From assembly GCF_018130245.1 (NCBI RefSeq), contig NZ_JAFCKP010000001.1, forward strand, positions 620,001 to 684,000: 64,000 nucleotides of DNA, in the 5' to 3' direction. The position numbers and the translations under genes were made by a program. Below the pieces are notes generated by a model. It made no database searches. It had not been told where the DNA came from and worked only from the letters and a program-made list of their open reading frames with translations. The stretch is from Bradyrhizobium sp. SZCCT0231 (lineage in GTDB: Bacteria; Pseudomonadota; Alphaproteobacteria; Rhizobiales; Xanthobacteraceae). Positions 28,010 to 39,324 of this stretch are shown in pieces; the stretch's first letter is position 1, and the number at the start of each line of letters is the position of its first letter.

Positions 28010-28903
28010 TTGATCGACAAGCTTGAACTGTTGCTGGCGCTGGCGAAGGAGCGGCATTTCGGACGCGCAGCCGAGGCCTGCGGCGTGACGCAACCGACCA
28101 TGTCGACCGGGCTGAAGCAGCTCGAGGAGATCCTCGGCGTCATGCTGGTTCAGCGCGGCTCGCGCTTTCAGGGCTTCACCCCCGAGGGCGAGCGGGCGCT
28201 CGACTGGGCGCGGCGGATCGTGGGCGATGCCCGCGCGATGCGCGACGAGATCAACGGGCTGAAGCATCAGCTCTCCGGCGAGATCCGCATCGCGGCGATC
28301 CCGACCGTGCTCGGCATGGTCGCCTCGCTGACGACGCCGTTCCGCGCGCGGCATCCCGAGGTGCGCTTCCGCATCCAGTCCACGACGTCATCCGAGGTGC
28401 TGGGGCTGCTCGAAAATCTAGAGGTGGATGCAGGGCTGACCTATATCGAGAACGAGCCGATCGGCAAGGTGCGCACCATTCCGCTCTACAACGAGAGCTA
28501 CCGCCTGCTCACTGCACCGGATGCGATGTTCGGCGATCGCGAGACGGTGACCTGGACCGAGGTCGGGCAGGTGCCGCTGTGCCTCTTGACGCCCGACATG
28601 CAGAACCGCCGCATCATCGACCGCGCGTTGCGCTCGGTCGGCGCGGAGGCGACACCGACGCTGACCTCGAACTCGCTGCTGGTGCTGTTCACGCATGTGA
28701 AGACGGGGCGCTGGGCCAGCGTGATGCCGGCCAAGCTCGCCGAGACGCTCGGCCTGTCCGATACCGTCCGCTCGATCCCGATCGTCGATCCCGAGGTCAA
28801 TTACAGCATTGGCCTCGTGATCCCGCAGCGCGATCCGATGACGCCGCTGATCGCCGCGCTGGTCAATGTGGCGCGGGAAGTCGCGCCGAAGCTGCAATCG
28901 TAG
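28010..28903 (+). CDS. LysR-family transcriptional regulator of the fds operon
   Basis: A 297-residue regulator starting at TTG 28010 with GAGGGGA eight bases upstream. The N-terminal helix-turn-helix (about 1-60: FGRAAEACGVTQPTMSTGLKQLEE) is followed by an effector-binding domain (about 88-295). It is divergent from the fdsGBA-fdhD-fdsD operon, the usual arrangement for a LysR activator of formate dehydrogenase, corresponding to FdsR in other bacteria (inference). Inducer probably formate or a related compound. The dyads at 27864-27920 are the candidate binding sites. Confidence 0.92.
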   Translation: MIDKLELLLALAKERHFGRAAEACGVTQPTMSTGLKQLEEILGVMLVQRGSRFQGFTPEGERALDWARRIVGDARAMRDEINGLKHQLSGEIRIAAIPTVLGMVASLTTPFRARHPEVRFRIQSTTSSEVLGLLENLEVDAGLTYIENEPIGKVRTIPLYNESYRLLTAPDAMFGDRETVTWTEVGQVPLCLLTPDMQNRRIIDRALRSVGAEATPTLTSNSLLVLFTHVKTGRWASVMPAKLAETLGLSDTVRSIPIVDPEVNYSIGLVIPQRDPMTPLIAALVNVAREVAPKLQS

Positions 28904-28915
28904 ATCCGAGCAAGC

Positions 28916-29051
28916 GCCTCGTCCTTCGAGACGCGCGCCGGGCGCGCTCCTCAGGATGAGGCTCCGCGCCATCGCGCTCCCTTGCAACTGCTGCCACGCA
29001 CCGTGTCCTCATCCTGAGGGCCCGCCGCAGGCGGGTGTCTCGAAGGATGGC
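28916..29051. repeat. 136-bp palindromic repeat element, copy A
   Basis: This stretch is nearly the reverse complement of 63601-63736, of the same length. Its ends are CTCGTCCTTCGAGACG and TCTCGAAGGATGGC, with inner arms CTCCTCAGGATGAGG and CCTCATCCTGAGG. It fills the gap between the LysR gene and the PAS kinase. Such dispersed repeats occur in intergenic regions of Bradyrhizobium and relatives. Confidence 0.85.
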
Positions 29052-29065
29052 CGCAGGCATTTGCC

Positions 29066-31396
<2,331 letters not shown>

Positions 31397-31618
31397 GCCT
31401 TCGGCCCCCTGAAAACCTGCTTGCAACTGAAGTCCGGAAGCAGCCCCACGTTGCTTCCGAATCACACTGATTTGAATCCAGTTTTCGCGGGCTGTCGAGA
31501 GTCAACGAATCGTTAACGCGAAATTATTCTTATCCAACGCGCAGTTTGTGCATCGGGTGTCCGCAAACTCACGGACGCGAGGAGTCCGAAACGGGAACGT
31601 GTGACTCTCCACACATTC

Positions 31619-32995
31619 TCATCGCTCACGCGGCGGTTCGGCGTGACTGATGACGCGCTTCACGCTCGGGAACGCGCGCCGCAATGCGCGCTCGATCGCA
31701 TCGACCTGCTCGTGCACCCTGATCACGCTCATCGACGGCGCAGCGCGGCAGTGGAAATTGACGATCTCGCCGGCGTCGGTGTTGCGGACGCGCACATTGT
31801 GGATGTCGTGGATCTCGCCTTCGCCGGCGAATTCGGCCAGCGCGGCGGCGATGGTCTGCACCCTCTCCGGCGCGGCATCGACGCCGAACGGCAGTCCCGG
31901 TTCCAGCGGCTCGATGTGAACGTCGACCTCGACGTCCGCGCCGAACTCCTCCTGGATGTTGCCCTCCAGCGTGTTGGCGATGTCGTGGGCGGCCTCGAGC
32001 CGCATGTCGGCTTCGACCTCGAGGTCGATGCCGACGATCAGCTTGACGCCGAGATCGTGCACCGTGACGTGGTGGACGGCGAGCCCGGAATTGCGCGCAA
32101 TCACCATGATGCGGTCGCGCACCGTCTCGTTGTCGCGCGCGACGGGGACCGGGGTGAAGGTGAGGTCGGCATTGCCGAACGCCTTGTCGACGGCGGCCTG
32201 CGCCCTGCGCTTGATGTCCTCGACACGGTCGATCGGATAGGTCCGTGGCACCTTCGCGATGGTGTCGATGAACGTGGTCGCCCCGACCATGCGCACGCGC
32301 AGCCGCTCGACGTCGATCACGCCCGGCACGCTGCGGATCGCGGCCGTAGCCTTCGCCTGTGCGCCTTCCGGTGCGCGGTCGACCAGCGTCTGGACGGTCG
32401 AGCCGGCCATGCGCAGGCCGAGCAGGGCGATCATCACGGCAACCGCGGCGGCCGCGGCTGCGTCGCCCCACCAGAAGCCGAGGGCAGCGAGGACCAGGCC
32501 GACGATCACGGCGAGGGAGCCCATCACGTCCGAGGCGAAATGCAGCGCATCCGCCGCCAGCGCCTGGCTCCTGGTCTCCCGTGCAGCGCGGTGCAGGGCG
32601 CGGGCGCGCCAGAGATTGACGGCGATGTCGATCACCAGCACCACGAACGGCACGGCCGAGATGGTCGGCGGCGAGGTTCCCTCGCTCAGCCGGCTATAGG
32701 CCTCGACCAGGATGCCGCCGGCGAGCACGTAGAGCAGGGCGGTGACGCCGAGCGCGGAGATGCTTTCCAGCTTGCCGTGGCCGTAATGGTGCTCCTCGTC
32801 CGCGGGCTTGTCGGACACCCGCACCACCGCCCAGGTGATGATGGTCGCGACCAGGTCGATCGAGGAATGCAGGGCCTCGGAGATCAGCGCCAGCGAGCCG
32901 ATCGCGATCCCGACCACGAACTTGGCCGCCGCCATGCCGCCGCTGGCGAAGATCGAGATCGCGGCGACCGAGGTCTTGTCGTGCTGGGAGGTCAT
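31619..32995 (-). CDS. Cation diffusion facilitator with extended C-terminal region
   Basis: A 458-residue CDF exporter from ATG 32995. Six membrane helices occupy about 10-215, with metal-site residues in SEALHSSIDLV and in AADALHFASDVMGSLAV, and a His-rich loop EEHHYGHGKLES. The C-terminal 240 residues are longer than the usual single domain: I see two or three successive cytoplasmic dimerisation-like domains (PGVIDVERLRVR..., HHVTVHDLGVKLI... and IHDIHNVRVRNT...). CDF proteins export Zn, Co, Fe or Mn against protons. Metal choice is not decidable by eye. The frame is open upstream to 33148, but that part lies in a repeat. Confidence 0.88.
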   Translation of the reverse strand: MTSQHDKTSVAAISIFASGGMAAAKFVVGIAIGSLALISEALHSSIDLVATIITWAVVRVSDKPADEEHHYGHGKLESISALGVTALLYVLAGGILVEAYSRLSEGTSPPTISAVPFVVLVIDIAVNLWRARALHRAARETRSQALAADALHFASDVMGSLAVIVGLVLAALGFWWGDAAAAAAVAVMIALLGLRMAGSTVQTLVDRAPEGAQAKATAAIRSVPGVIDVERLRVRMVGATTFIDTIAKVPRTYPIDRVEDIKRRAQAAVDKAFGNADLTFTPVPVARDNETVRDRIMVIARNSGLAVHHVTVHDLGVKLIVGIDLEVEADMRLEAAHDIANTLEGNIQEEFGADVEVDVHIEPLEPGLPFGVDAAPERVQTIAAALAEFAGEGEIHDIHNVRVRNTDAGEIVNFHCRAAPSMSVIRVHEQVDAIERALRRAFPSVKRVISHAEPPRER

Positions 32996-33054
32996 GGCCG
33001 GGGATTTAGCAGCCCAGCGCGGGACATCAAGTGATGATCCACAGGAGTAGTCGC

Positions 33055-33183
33055 TAGTGAGTTGCAGGAGCGTTCCACGCCTTGCTCCACCTCGTGGGCA
33101 AAGGCGCGTAGCGCCGTGCCCACCAGCAGGTGTCTCCTGATCAACCACTTGTGGTGGGCACGCTCCGCTTTGCCCTCCCTACG
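33055..33183. repeat. Intergenic palindromic repeat (GGGCAAAG/CTTTGCCC type)
   Basis: Arms GTGGGCAAAGGCGCGTAGCG (33094-) and CGCTCCGCTTTGCCCTCCCT (33161-) are near inverted copies, with GTGCCCAC and GTGGTGGGCAC between them. This lies between the CDF and quinone oxidoreductase genes and resembles a dispersed Bradyrhizobium intergenic repeat. Confidence 0.6.
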
Positions 33184-33204
33184 AGACCGGTGTCTGCGCG
33201 CTAC

Positions 33205-34173
33205 TCACAGCGTCACCACGATCTTCCCGAGGTGCTTGTTCGCCTCCATGTGCTCGAACGCCTTTTCGATGTCGTCGAACGCGAACACCTTGTCGATCGG
33301 CAACTGCAGCTGGCGCGCTTCCACCGCGCCCCAGATGTCCTTGCGGACCTCCGCAAAGATATCGCGGACCTCCTCGATGGTGCGGGTGCGGAATGTGACG
33401 CCGACATAGTCGATGCGGCGGGCCGCATGCAGGTCGAAGTTGAAGTCGGCATGGGTGCCGCCGAGCCGGCCGACATTGACGATGCGGCCCTTGATCTTCG
33501 TCGCGGCGAGGTTCTGGCTCGCGATCTTGCCGGAGACCTGATCGATGATGAGGTCGACGCCTTCGCCGTTCGTCGCCTTCAGCACCTCGTCGACCCATTT
33601 CGGATCGGAGCTATCGACGGCGAGGTCGGCGCCATACTCCTTCAGCCGGCCGCGGCGAGTGGCGTCGGTCGACGAGCCGATCACGAGCCTTGCGCCCTTG
33701 AGCCTGGCGATCTGCATCGCCATCAGGCCGACGCCGGAGCTGGCGCCCTGGATCAGCACGGCTTGCCCAGGTTGTACCCCGCCGACGGTGACGACGGCAT
33801 TGTGCATGGTCGCGAGCGCGACGGGGAGGGTGGCGGCCTCCTCGAAATTCATGTTCGAGGGCGCATGGAATAACCGGCCGTGATCGGCCAGCGTATATTC
33901 GGCAAACGCCGCGCCGCCCGATCCCATGATGCGGTCGCCGACCTTGACGCCTTGGGCATTCGGCCCGAGCTCGGCGACCTCGCCGGCCCATTCCATGCCG
34001 AGCACGGCGCCGACGCCGCCCGCCGCGCCATGGGCGTGGCCCTTGCGCATGCCGGTGTCGGCGCGGTTCAGGCCGCAGGCGCGGACGCGGACGAGGACCT
34101 GCGTGCCCTTCGGTTTTGGTTGAGCGACGTCGGAAATCCGAGCGCCGTCAGGACCATAGACATAAGCCTTCAT
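33205..34173 (-). CDS. Zinc-independent quinone oxidoreductase (MDR family)
   Basis: A 322-residue medium-chain dehydrogenase/reductase. The GroES-like N-terminal domain has GMEWAGEVAELG; the Rossmann domain has the NADPH-binding GASSGVGLMAMQIAR. The zinc-ligand cysteines of alcohol dehydrogenases are absent, fitting the QOR (NADPH:quinone reductase) branch. It likely reduces quinones or enones with NADPH in the cytoplasm. It stands on the minus strand, 25 bp from the end of a nitronate monooxygenase gene, so the two may be co-transcribed (nitronate monooxygenase first). Substrate unknown. Confidence 0.9.
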   Translation of the reverse strand: MKAYVYGPDGARISDVAQPKPKGTQVLVRVRACGLNRADTGMRKGHAHGAAGGVGAVLGMEWAGEVAELGPNAQGVKVGDRIMGSGGAAFAEYTLADHGRLFHAPSNMNFEEAATLPVALATMHNAVVTVGGVQPGQAVLIQGASSGVGLMAMQIARLKGARLVIGSSTDATRRGRLKEYGADLAVDSSDPKWVDEVLKATNGEGVDLIIDQVSGKIASQNLAATKIKGRIVNVGRLGGTHADFNFDLHAARRIDYVGVTFRTRTIEEVRDIFAEVRKDIWGAVEARQLQLPIDKVFAFDDIEKAFEHMEANKHLGKIVVTL

Positions 34174-34198
34174 AAATTACTCTCGCGTCTTGCAGTGA

Positions 34199-35296
<1,098 letters not shown>

Positions 35297-35346
35297 TCAT
35301 GCGGGCGGTGATGTGATTCCGTGAGGCGGATAATTCGGATGGCCTC

Positions 35347-35480
35347 GTGTCCCGGACGCGCTGCAACGCCTCTTGGCGTTGCGACGCAGAGCCGGGACCC
35401 ACATTCCGCGAATGCTTTGAGAGATGGGCCCCGGCTCTGCAGCACATCGTCGAAGAGACGCTGCGCTGCGTCCGGGGCAC
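35347..35480. repeat. Intergenic palindromic repeat (TCCCGGACGC/GCGTCCGGGG type)
   Basis: Outer arms GTGTCCCGGACGC and GCGTCCGGGGCAC, with inner arms CAGAGCCGGGACC and GGCCCCGGCTCTG, form a nested inverted repeat of about 134 bp. It fills most of the 304-bp gap between two minus-strand genes. The layout is typical of dispersed Bradyrhizobium intergenic repeats. Confidence 0.75.
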
Positions 35481-35498
35481 GGATAACTGAGGCTTCGG

Positions 35499-36149
35499 CT
35501 ACTCCGCCGACAGCCGCACCATCTGCCGGCCGCCGTTCATTTCCTTGAGCCGGTTGACGAAATTTTCCGGGCGCTGCCAGCGGTTGGGGACCTCCAGGCC
35601 CATGAATTCGGCGATGTCGCCGATGAAGCCGGTGCAGTTGGCGGTCTCGGCATTCCACAGCGGCGAGTTCGCCTGCAATTTCTTGATGTAGGCGAACACG
35701 CGCCTGGCGTCGGCCTCGCTGAGATAGACGCGGTAGCTCGCGGTCAGATATTCCGGATCGAGATCGCCGTAGCTGGCGCCGGTCTCGGAGGGCACGAAGG
35801 TGATGTGTCCGAGCACGTAAGCGAGCGTGTCGCCGGCCGGCGTCAGGCCCGCAACCTCGACCGCCTTTTCGCTGGTCTTGCCGTACCAGACGAAGGCATG
35901 GCCCCAGCTCGCGGCGGTGCGGGCGCGGAAGTCGACGTAGTAGGGGCCTTTCTCCGCGCGCGCGACGGAGCGCCGCGTCGCTTGCGGCGCCGGTCGCGAG
36001 GCGGTGTCCGTCGAAGCAAGCGCGTTCGCATCGGCAACGCGCTTGTTCGCCTCGTGGGCCGAGGCCGAGGGCGTCGTGCACGAGAGCATAGCCGCAAGAG
36101 CGAAGCCCGCGAGGATGCAGGATTCGGGTCGATTAGCTTTGTTCGTCAC
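35499..36149 (-). CDS. Exported conserved hypothetical protein, possible cysteine-peptidase-like fold
   Basis: A 216-residue protein with an N-terminal signal (about 1-31, hydrophobic FALAAMLS then ASAHE). The mature part has 'YVDFRARTAASWGHAFVWYGK', 'GHITFVPSETG' and 'NCTGFIGDIAEFMGL'. The conserved-looking GH-A-F-V-x-Y-G and NCTGF segments recall papain-like or NlpC/DUF4105-like proteins with a His and a Cys, but I cannot assign a family. A Cys at position 24 in MLSCTT could be a weak lipobox. It precedes the nitronate monooxygenase gene across a repeat. Function unknown. Confidence 0.65.
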   Translation of the reverse strand: MTNKANRPESCILAGFALAAMLSCTTPSASAHEANKRVADANALASTDTASRPAPQATRRSVARAEKGPYYVDFRARTAASWGHAFVWYGKTSEKAVEVAGLTPAGDTLAYVLGHITFVPSETGASYGDLDPEYLTASYRVYLSEADARRVFAYIKKLQANSPLWNAETANCTGFIGDIAEFMGLEVPNRWQRPENFVNRLKEMNGGRQMVRLSAE

Positions 36150-36192
36150 GTTGAGCCCCCTCGACTATCGGTCGCTACGCAGATTCTGCGCG

Positions 36193-36396
36193 TCAGTAGC
36201 GCGCTGCGACCGGGCCCGGCGCCTTGCCGATCGGGGCCTTTCCAACCGGGCTCTTGCCAATCGGCATCTTTCCGATCGGCGCCTGCTCGCCCGGATAGAC
36301 CGGTACGGGCTGCCGGCGCGGCAGATCCGCAGCGTTTGCAGCCGTCACCAGAGCGAGCGAAGCACCCAGAGCAATTACAATCTTCTTCACAGTCAT
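36193..36396 (-). CDS. Small exported protein with GK-x-PIGK repeats
   Basis: A 67-residue protein from ATG 36396. Residues 1-22 form a signal peptide (MTVKKIVIALGASLALVTAANA). The mature chain is short and unusual: an ADLPRRQPVPVYPG segment, then four near-tandem five-residue units (PIGKM, PIGKS, PVGKA, PIGKA) ending GPVAARY. Basic, Pro/Gly-rich and probably unstructured in the periplasm. No family recognised. It lies 43 bp upstream of the 216-aa exported protein on the same strand and may be in one unit with it. Confidence 0.6.
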   Translation of the reverse strand: MTVKKIVIALGASLALVTAANAADLPRRQPVPVYPGEQAPIGKMPIGKSPVGKAPIGKAPGPVAARY

Positions 36397-36612
36397 ACCC
36401 CTAGAAGGTTTGGTCCAAACACGGCAGTGCCGTGCCCCCAGACACGCCTCACAGAAGGGCGACCGAATGCGTCCAAGTTGCGGCACGCCCGGGACATGTT
36501 GGCGGCATATGTCTGGCGCGCGCAGATGTGATGTGTCTGGATGTTTCAGAGCGCGTGACGTCTCCGATTTCGTAGGGGTGCTTTGTGGATCGTCTGTTCG
36601 CGCAGCACGGCG

Positions 36613-37404
36613 CTACAGCCGAAACTCGTTGGTGAGCTCGCCGATGCCGTCGATCGCCACCGTCACCGTGTTCACCGGCTCCTTCATCACGCCGACACCG
36701 ACGGAGGTGCCGACGGCGATGAGGTCGCCGGGGAGCAGGGTCATGTCGTGGGAGATCCTGCTGACCAGGTCCTGCGCGGTGAAGATCATGTCGGAGATCG
36801 GATAGTTCTGCCGCTCCGCGCCGTTGAGGATGGTGCGGACCGTGAGTTTCGCGGGATCGAGGCCGGTTGCGATGACGGGGCCGAACGGGCCGTAATCGTC
36901 GATGCCTTTGGCGCGCGCCCATTGCGCGAAGGTGGGATCGCGGGTCAGGATGTCGTTGGCGGTGATGTCGTTGACGCAGGTGTAGCCGAAGATGAAGCTG
37001 CCGGCTTCGCCAGGCGAGACATGTGCGCAGGTCCTGCCGATGACGATGCCGAGTTCGCCCTCATAGGTGGTCTTGCCGTCGTAGTAAGAGGGGCGGCGGA
37101 TCACCGCGCCGGGGGCGGCGATGCTGGTGGTGGCCTTGAGCAGATAGAGCGGCTCTGGCGGCTCGGGCTGATTCAGCTTGGCCGCGAGCGCGTGAAAATT
37201 ATTCCAGAGCGCTATGATCTTGCTGGGCGCGCAGGGCGCGAGCAGCTCGACCTCCGGGAGCGCCAGCGTCTTGCCGGTGGCGGCATGGCGGCCGAACATC
37301 TCGCCCTCATGCACGCTGATGCTGCCTGATGCCGTCAGCGTGCCGAAGCCGGTCGTGCCGGCATGGCGGAAGCGCAGCCAGTGCTTGATCTGGTCCGTCA
37401 TCAC
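36613..37404 (-). CDS. Fumarylacetoacetate hydrolase family protein
   Basis: A 263-residue FAH-fold protein. The conserved segments are 'YEGELGIVIGR' with the metal-binding Glu residues, 'GYTCVNDITANDIL' and 'GDLIAVGTSVGVG'. The family cleaves or hydrates 2-keto acids or acylpyruvates with Mg2+. The C-terminal NTVTVAIDGIGELTN matches bacterial acylpyruvate hydrolases. The gene overlaps the upstream panE-like gene by 4 bp (ATGA), so both likely act in one short catabolic unit. The substrate is not evident. Confidence 0.9.
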   Translation of the reverse strand: MMTDQIKHWLRFRHAGTTGFGTLTASGSISVHEGEMFGRHAATGKTLALPEVELLAPCAPSKIIALWNNFHALAAKLNQPEPPEPLYLLKATTSIAAPGAVIRRPSYYDGKTTYEGELGIVIGRTCAHVSPGEAGSFIFGYTCVNDITANDILTRDPTFAQWARAKGIDDYGPFGPVIATGLDPAKLTVRTILNGAERQNYPISDMIFTAQDLVSRISHDMTLLPGDLIAVGTSVGVGVMKEPVNTVTVAIDGIGELTNEFRL

Positions 37405-38420
37405 GCCACCGCCAGTGCGCGCGGATCGGCTGGCGTCGAGACCCCGTCATAGAGACCGGCGATGCGGGCGCGCTGGGTCACCATCGCCAGCACTGAATCG
37501 AGCGCGGGCGTCGGGATGCCGGTGAGGCGGCCCATCTCCTGCACCACGGTGACGAGCGGATCGATCTCCATCGGGCGGCCGCGCTCGAGATCCTGCAGCA
37601 TCGAGGTCTTGTGGGCGCCGACCTTGCGGGCGCCCTCGATGCGGCGCTCGACGTCGACGCGGAATTTGACGCCGAAGGTCTCGGCGATCGCTTGCGTCTC
37701 CACCATGATCGCACGCGACAACGCGCGCGTGGCCGGATCGGTGCAGATCACATCGAGCGTGGCGTGGGTCAGGGCGCTGATCGGGTTGAAGCAGACATTG
37801 CCCCAGAGTTTCAGCCAGATCTCGTCGCGGATGCGGTCGAGCACCGGGGCCTTCAGGCCGGCCGCGACGAAGAGATCCGCGAGGCGCTGTACGTCCGAGG
37901 AGCTCTCGCCGGAAGGCTCGCCGAGCGGAAAATTGTTGCCGTAGACGTGGCGGACCACGCCGGGGGCCTCGATCTCGGTGGCGGGATAGACGATGCAGCC
38001 GATGGCGCGCTCGGCCCCTAACTCGCGCCACTGCCGTCCGCCGGGATCTATGCTCTCCAGCGTCGAATTCTCGTATTGGCCGCCGTGCTTGTAGAAGTAC
38101 CAATAGGGGATGCCGTTGACGGCGGTGACGATGCGGGTGTGAGGCCCGAGCAGCGGCTGCATCTTCTCGATCACGCCGGTGATCGAATGCGCCTTCAGCG
38201 TGATGATGATGGCGTCCTGCACGCCGAGCTCGGTGGGATCGTCGGTGCAGCGCGGATGCACGGTGTGCTTCTCCTCGCCCGCCAGCAGCGTCAGGCCGCG
38301 CTCGCGCATGGCCGCGAGGTGCGCGCCACGCGCAACCAGGCTGACATCGGCACCCGCGCGCGCGAGCTGAACCCCGAGATATCCGCCGATCGCGCCGGCG
38401 CCGTAGATGCAGATCTTCAT
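37401..38420 (-). CDS. Ketopantoate reductase family 2-oxo-acid reductase (PanE/ApbA)
   Basis: A 339-residue protein from ATG 38420 (MKICIYGAGAIGGYLGVQL) with the N-terminal Rossmann NADP motif GAGAIGG and the conserved 'KLWGNVCFNPISALTHATL' segment in the C-terminal domain, which includes the catalytic Lys and Asn region. PanE makes pantoate for CoA biosynthesis; many paralogues reduce other 2-oxo acids. Translational coupling to an FAH hydrolase suggests a catabolic role here rather than pantothenate synthesis (inference). The frame is open to 38480, but that part lies beside a repeat. Confidence 0.88.
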   Translation of the reverse strand: MKICIYGAGAIGGYLGVQLARAGADVSLVARGAHLAAMRERGLTLLAGEEKHTVHPRCTDDPTELGVQDAIIITLKAHSITGVIEKMQPLLGPHTRIVTAVNGIPYWYFYKHGGQYENSTLESIDPGGRQWRELGAERAIGCIVYPATEIEAPGVVRHVYGNNFPLGEPSGESSSDVQRLADLFVAAGLKAPVLDRIRDEIWLKLWGNVCFNPISALTHATLDVICTDPATRALSRAIMVETQAIAETFGVKFRVDVERRIEGARKVGAHKTSMLQDLERGRPMEIDPLVTVVQEMGRLTGIPTPALDSVLAMVTQRARIAGLYDGVSTPADPRALAVA

Positions 38421-38480
38421 GAAATCCTCGCGGGACCAGATTGGAGTGTTGTGCTGGCTTGTGCCAAGCGCTCTCTGCAC

Positions 38481-38537
38481 CTCTCCCGCTTGCGGGAGAG
38501 GTCGACGTGCCCCGGGCGATGCGAAGCATCGTCCCGG
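38481..38537. repeat. Two adjacent hairpin repeats
   Basis: CTCTCCCGC/GCGGGAGAG (38481-38500, 2-bp loop) and CCCGGGCGATGC/GCATCGTCCCGGG (about 38511-38537, 3-bp loop) are two strong hairpins between panE and the CBS gene. They may end the CBS transcript and resemble repeats dispersed in Bradyrhizobium genomes. Confidence 0.6.
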
Positions 38538-38568
38538 GTGGCTACAGTTCAGGACGTGAGGCGACGCT

Positions 38569-38997
38569 CTAGGCGGCGACTTGCGGCGTGCCGTTGAGAG
38601 CCTCGTCGATGGCAGCTGCGATGTCGCGCATGCTGATGACGGAGACGAGGCTGTAATCGTCGATCACGGGCAAATGGCGGATGTGATGACGGTTCATCAG
38701 ATGACGGACGTGCTCGATCGTGTCCGAGGAGGTGCAGGACACCAGCTGCTGCACCGAGACCAGCTGGGAGACCTTGACGTTGACGGCACCCGTGCCGTGC
38801 TCGGCGACGGCGCGCACCACGTCGCGCTCGGTGAACATGCCGACCGCGGTGTTGCCCTCGGAGCGGACCACGTCCTTGACCACCAGCGCGCTGATATTGT
38901 TGGCGCGCATCAGCTTGGCCGCGATCCCCACCGTTTCGTTCATACGCACCGTGACAACGCGCGGCGTCTTCTTGCGCAGAATGTCTCCGACCAGCAT
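38569..38997 (-). CDS. Tandem CBS-domain protein
   Basis: A 142-residue protein from ATG 38997 (MLVGDILRKKTP), essentially two CBS domains (about 6-66 and 76-135, with 'VGMFTERDVVRAV' and 'HIRHLPVIDDYSLVSVISMRDI'). CBS pairs bind adenosine ligands and control partner proteins or act alone. An upstream ATG 17 codons earlier would extend into the region of the operator at 39031 and is unlikely. The gene is behind the TGGTAT-N5-ATGCCA dyad shared with oxlT, tctC and a 45-aa gene, so it may belong to the same carboxylate-uptake control circuit (inference). Confidence 0.88.
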   Translation of the reverse strand: MLVGDILRKKTPRVVTVRMNETVGIAAKLMRANNISALVVKDVVRSEGNTAVGMFTERDVVRAVAEHGTGAVNVKVSQLVSVQQLVSCTSSDTIEHVRHLMNRHHIRHLPVIDDYSLVSVISMRDIAAAIDEALNGTPQVAA

Positions 38998-39030
38998 TGC
39001 AACCTCCCTGGGTGAATGTTGGGAGAAGTG

Positions 39031-39047
39031 TGGTATACATAATGCCA
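39031..39047. promoter_or_regulatory. Operator-like dyad, site 1 (CBS gene)
   Basis: TGGTATACATAATGCCA: arms TGGTAT and ATGCCA around 5 bp. It lies 33 bp before the CBS gene start. It differs from the oxlT site in two positions only and shares the TGGTATACATA string with the 45-aa gene site on the opposite strand. Confidence 0.6.
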
Positions 39048-39120
39048 ATCGTCAAGCGCTGGATTTGGCGGATCCGAAAAATCTTGCGACAGGAATATTG
39101 ACGTTTGTCGCGGGCCAAAA

Positions 39121-39150
39121 AGAAAAAGGAGCGCATCGCTGCGCCCCTTT
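39121..39150 (-). terminator. Terminator behind the oxlT-like remnant
   Basis: Read on the minus strand, a stem of about 11 bp (39140-39150 with 39125-39135, one wobble pair) with a 4-bp loop is followed by a T-run complementary to 39123-39127. Confidence 0.55.
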
Positions 39151-39272
39151 CTTTTGGTGCGAAGGCGTCGAACAGCGCCATCAGCGCGGCCGTGGCGTTC
39201 AGTGCCACCGCCCACCACGAACACGGCCTTCCAGCCATAGGCGGTCGAGATCACGCTCGTGAGCGAAACGAA
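39150..39272 (-). pseudogene. Remnant of an oxalate/formate-type MFS transporter C-terminus
   Basis: The minus strand encodes VSLTSVISTAYGWKAVFVVGG in one frame and, after a frame change near 39200, ALNATAALMALFDAFAP. Together these resemble the last helix region of an oxalate/formate antiporter (compare the intact gene next door: DSVFIIAAGANILASLLAIALLKPW). Only about 35-40 codons survive. It sits between the oxlT terminator and its own terminator, which fits decay of a second tandem copy. Short, so the call is tentative. Confidence 0.5.
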
Positions 39273-39296
39273 AACGCCCGGCCGTGAGGCCGGGCG
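39271..39296 (-). terminator. Rho-independent terminator of oxlT
   Basis: CGCCCGGCC (39275-39283) pairs with GGCCGGGCG (39288-39296) around a 4-bp loop. On the minus strand it is followed by TTTT (complement of 39271-39274). It lies 29 bp beyond the oxlT stop. Confidence 0.85.
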
Positions 39297-39324
39297 TCGT
39301 GCTCGCGTGAGTTGTAGTGGGTGG

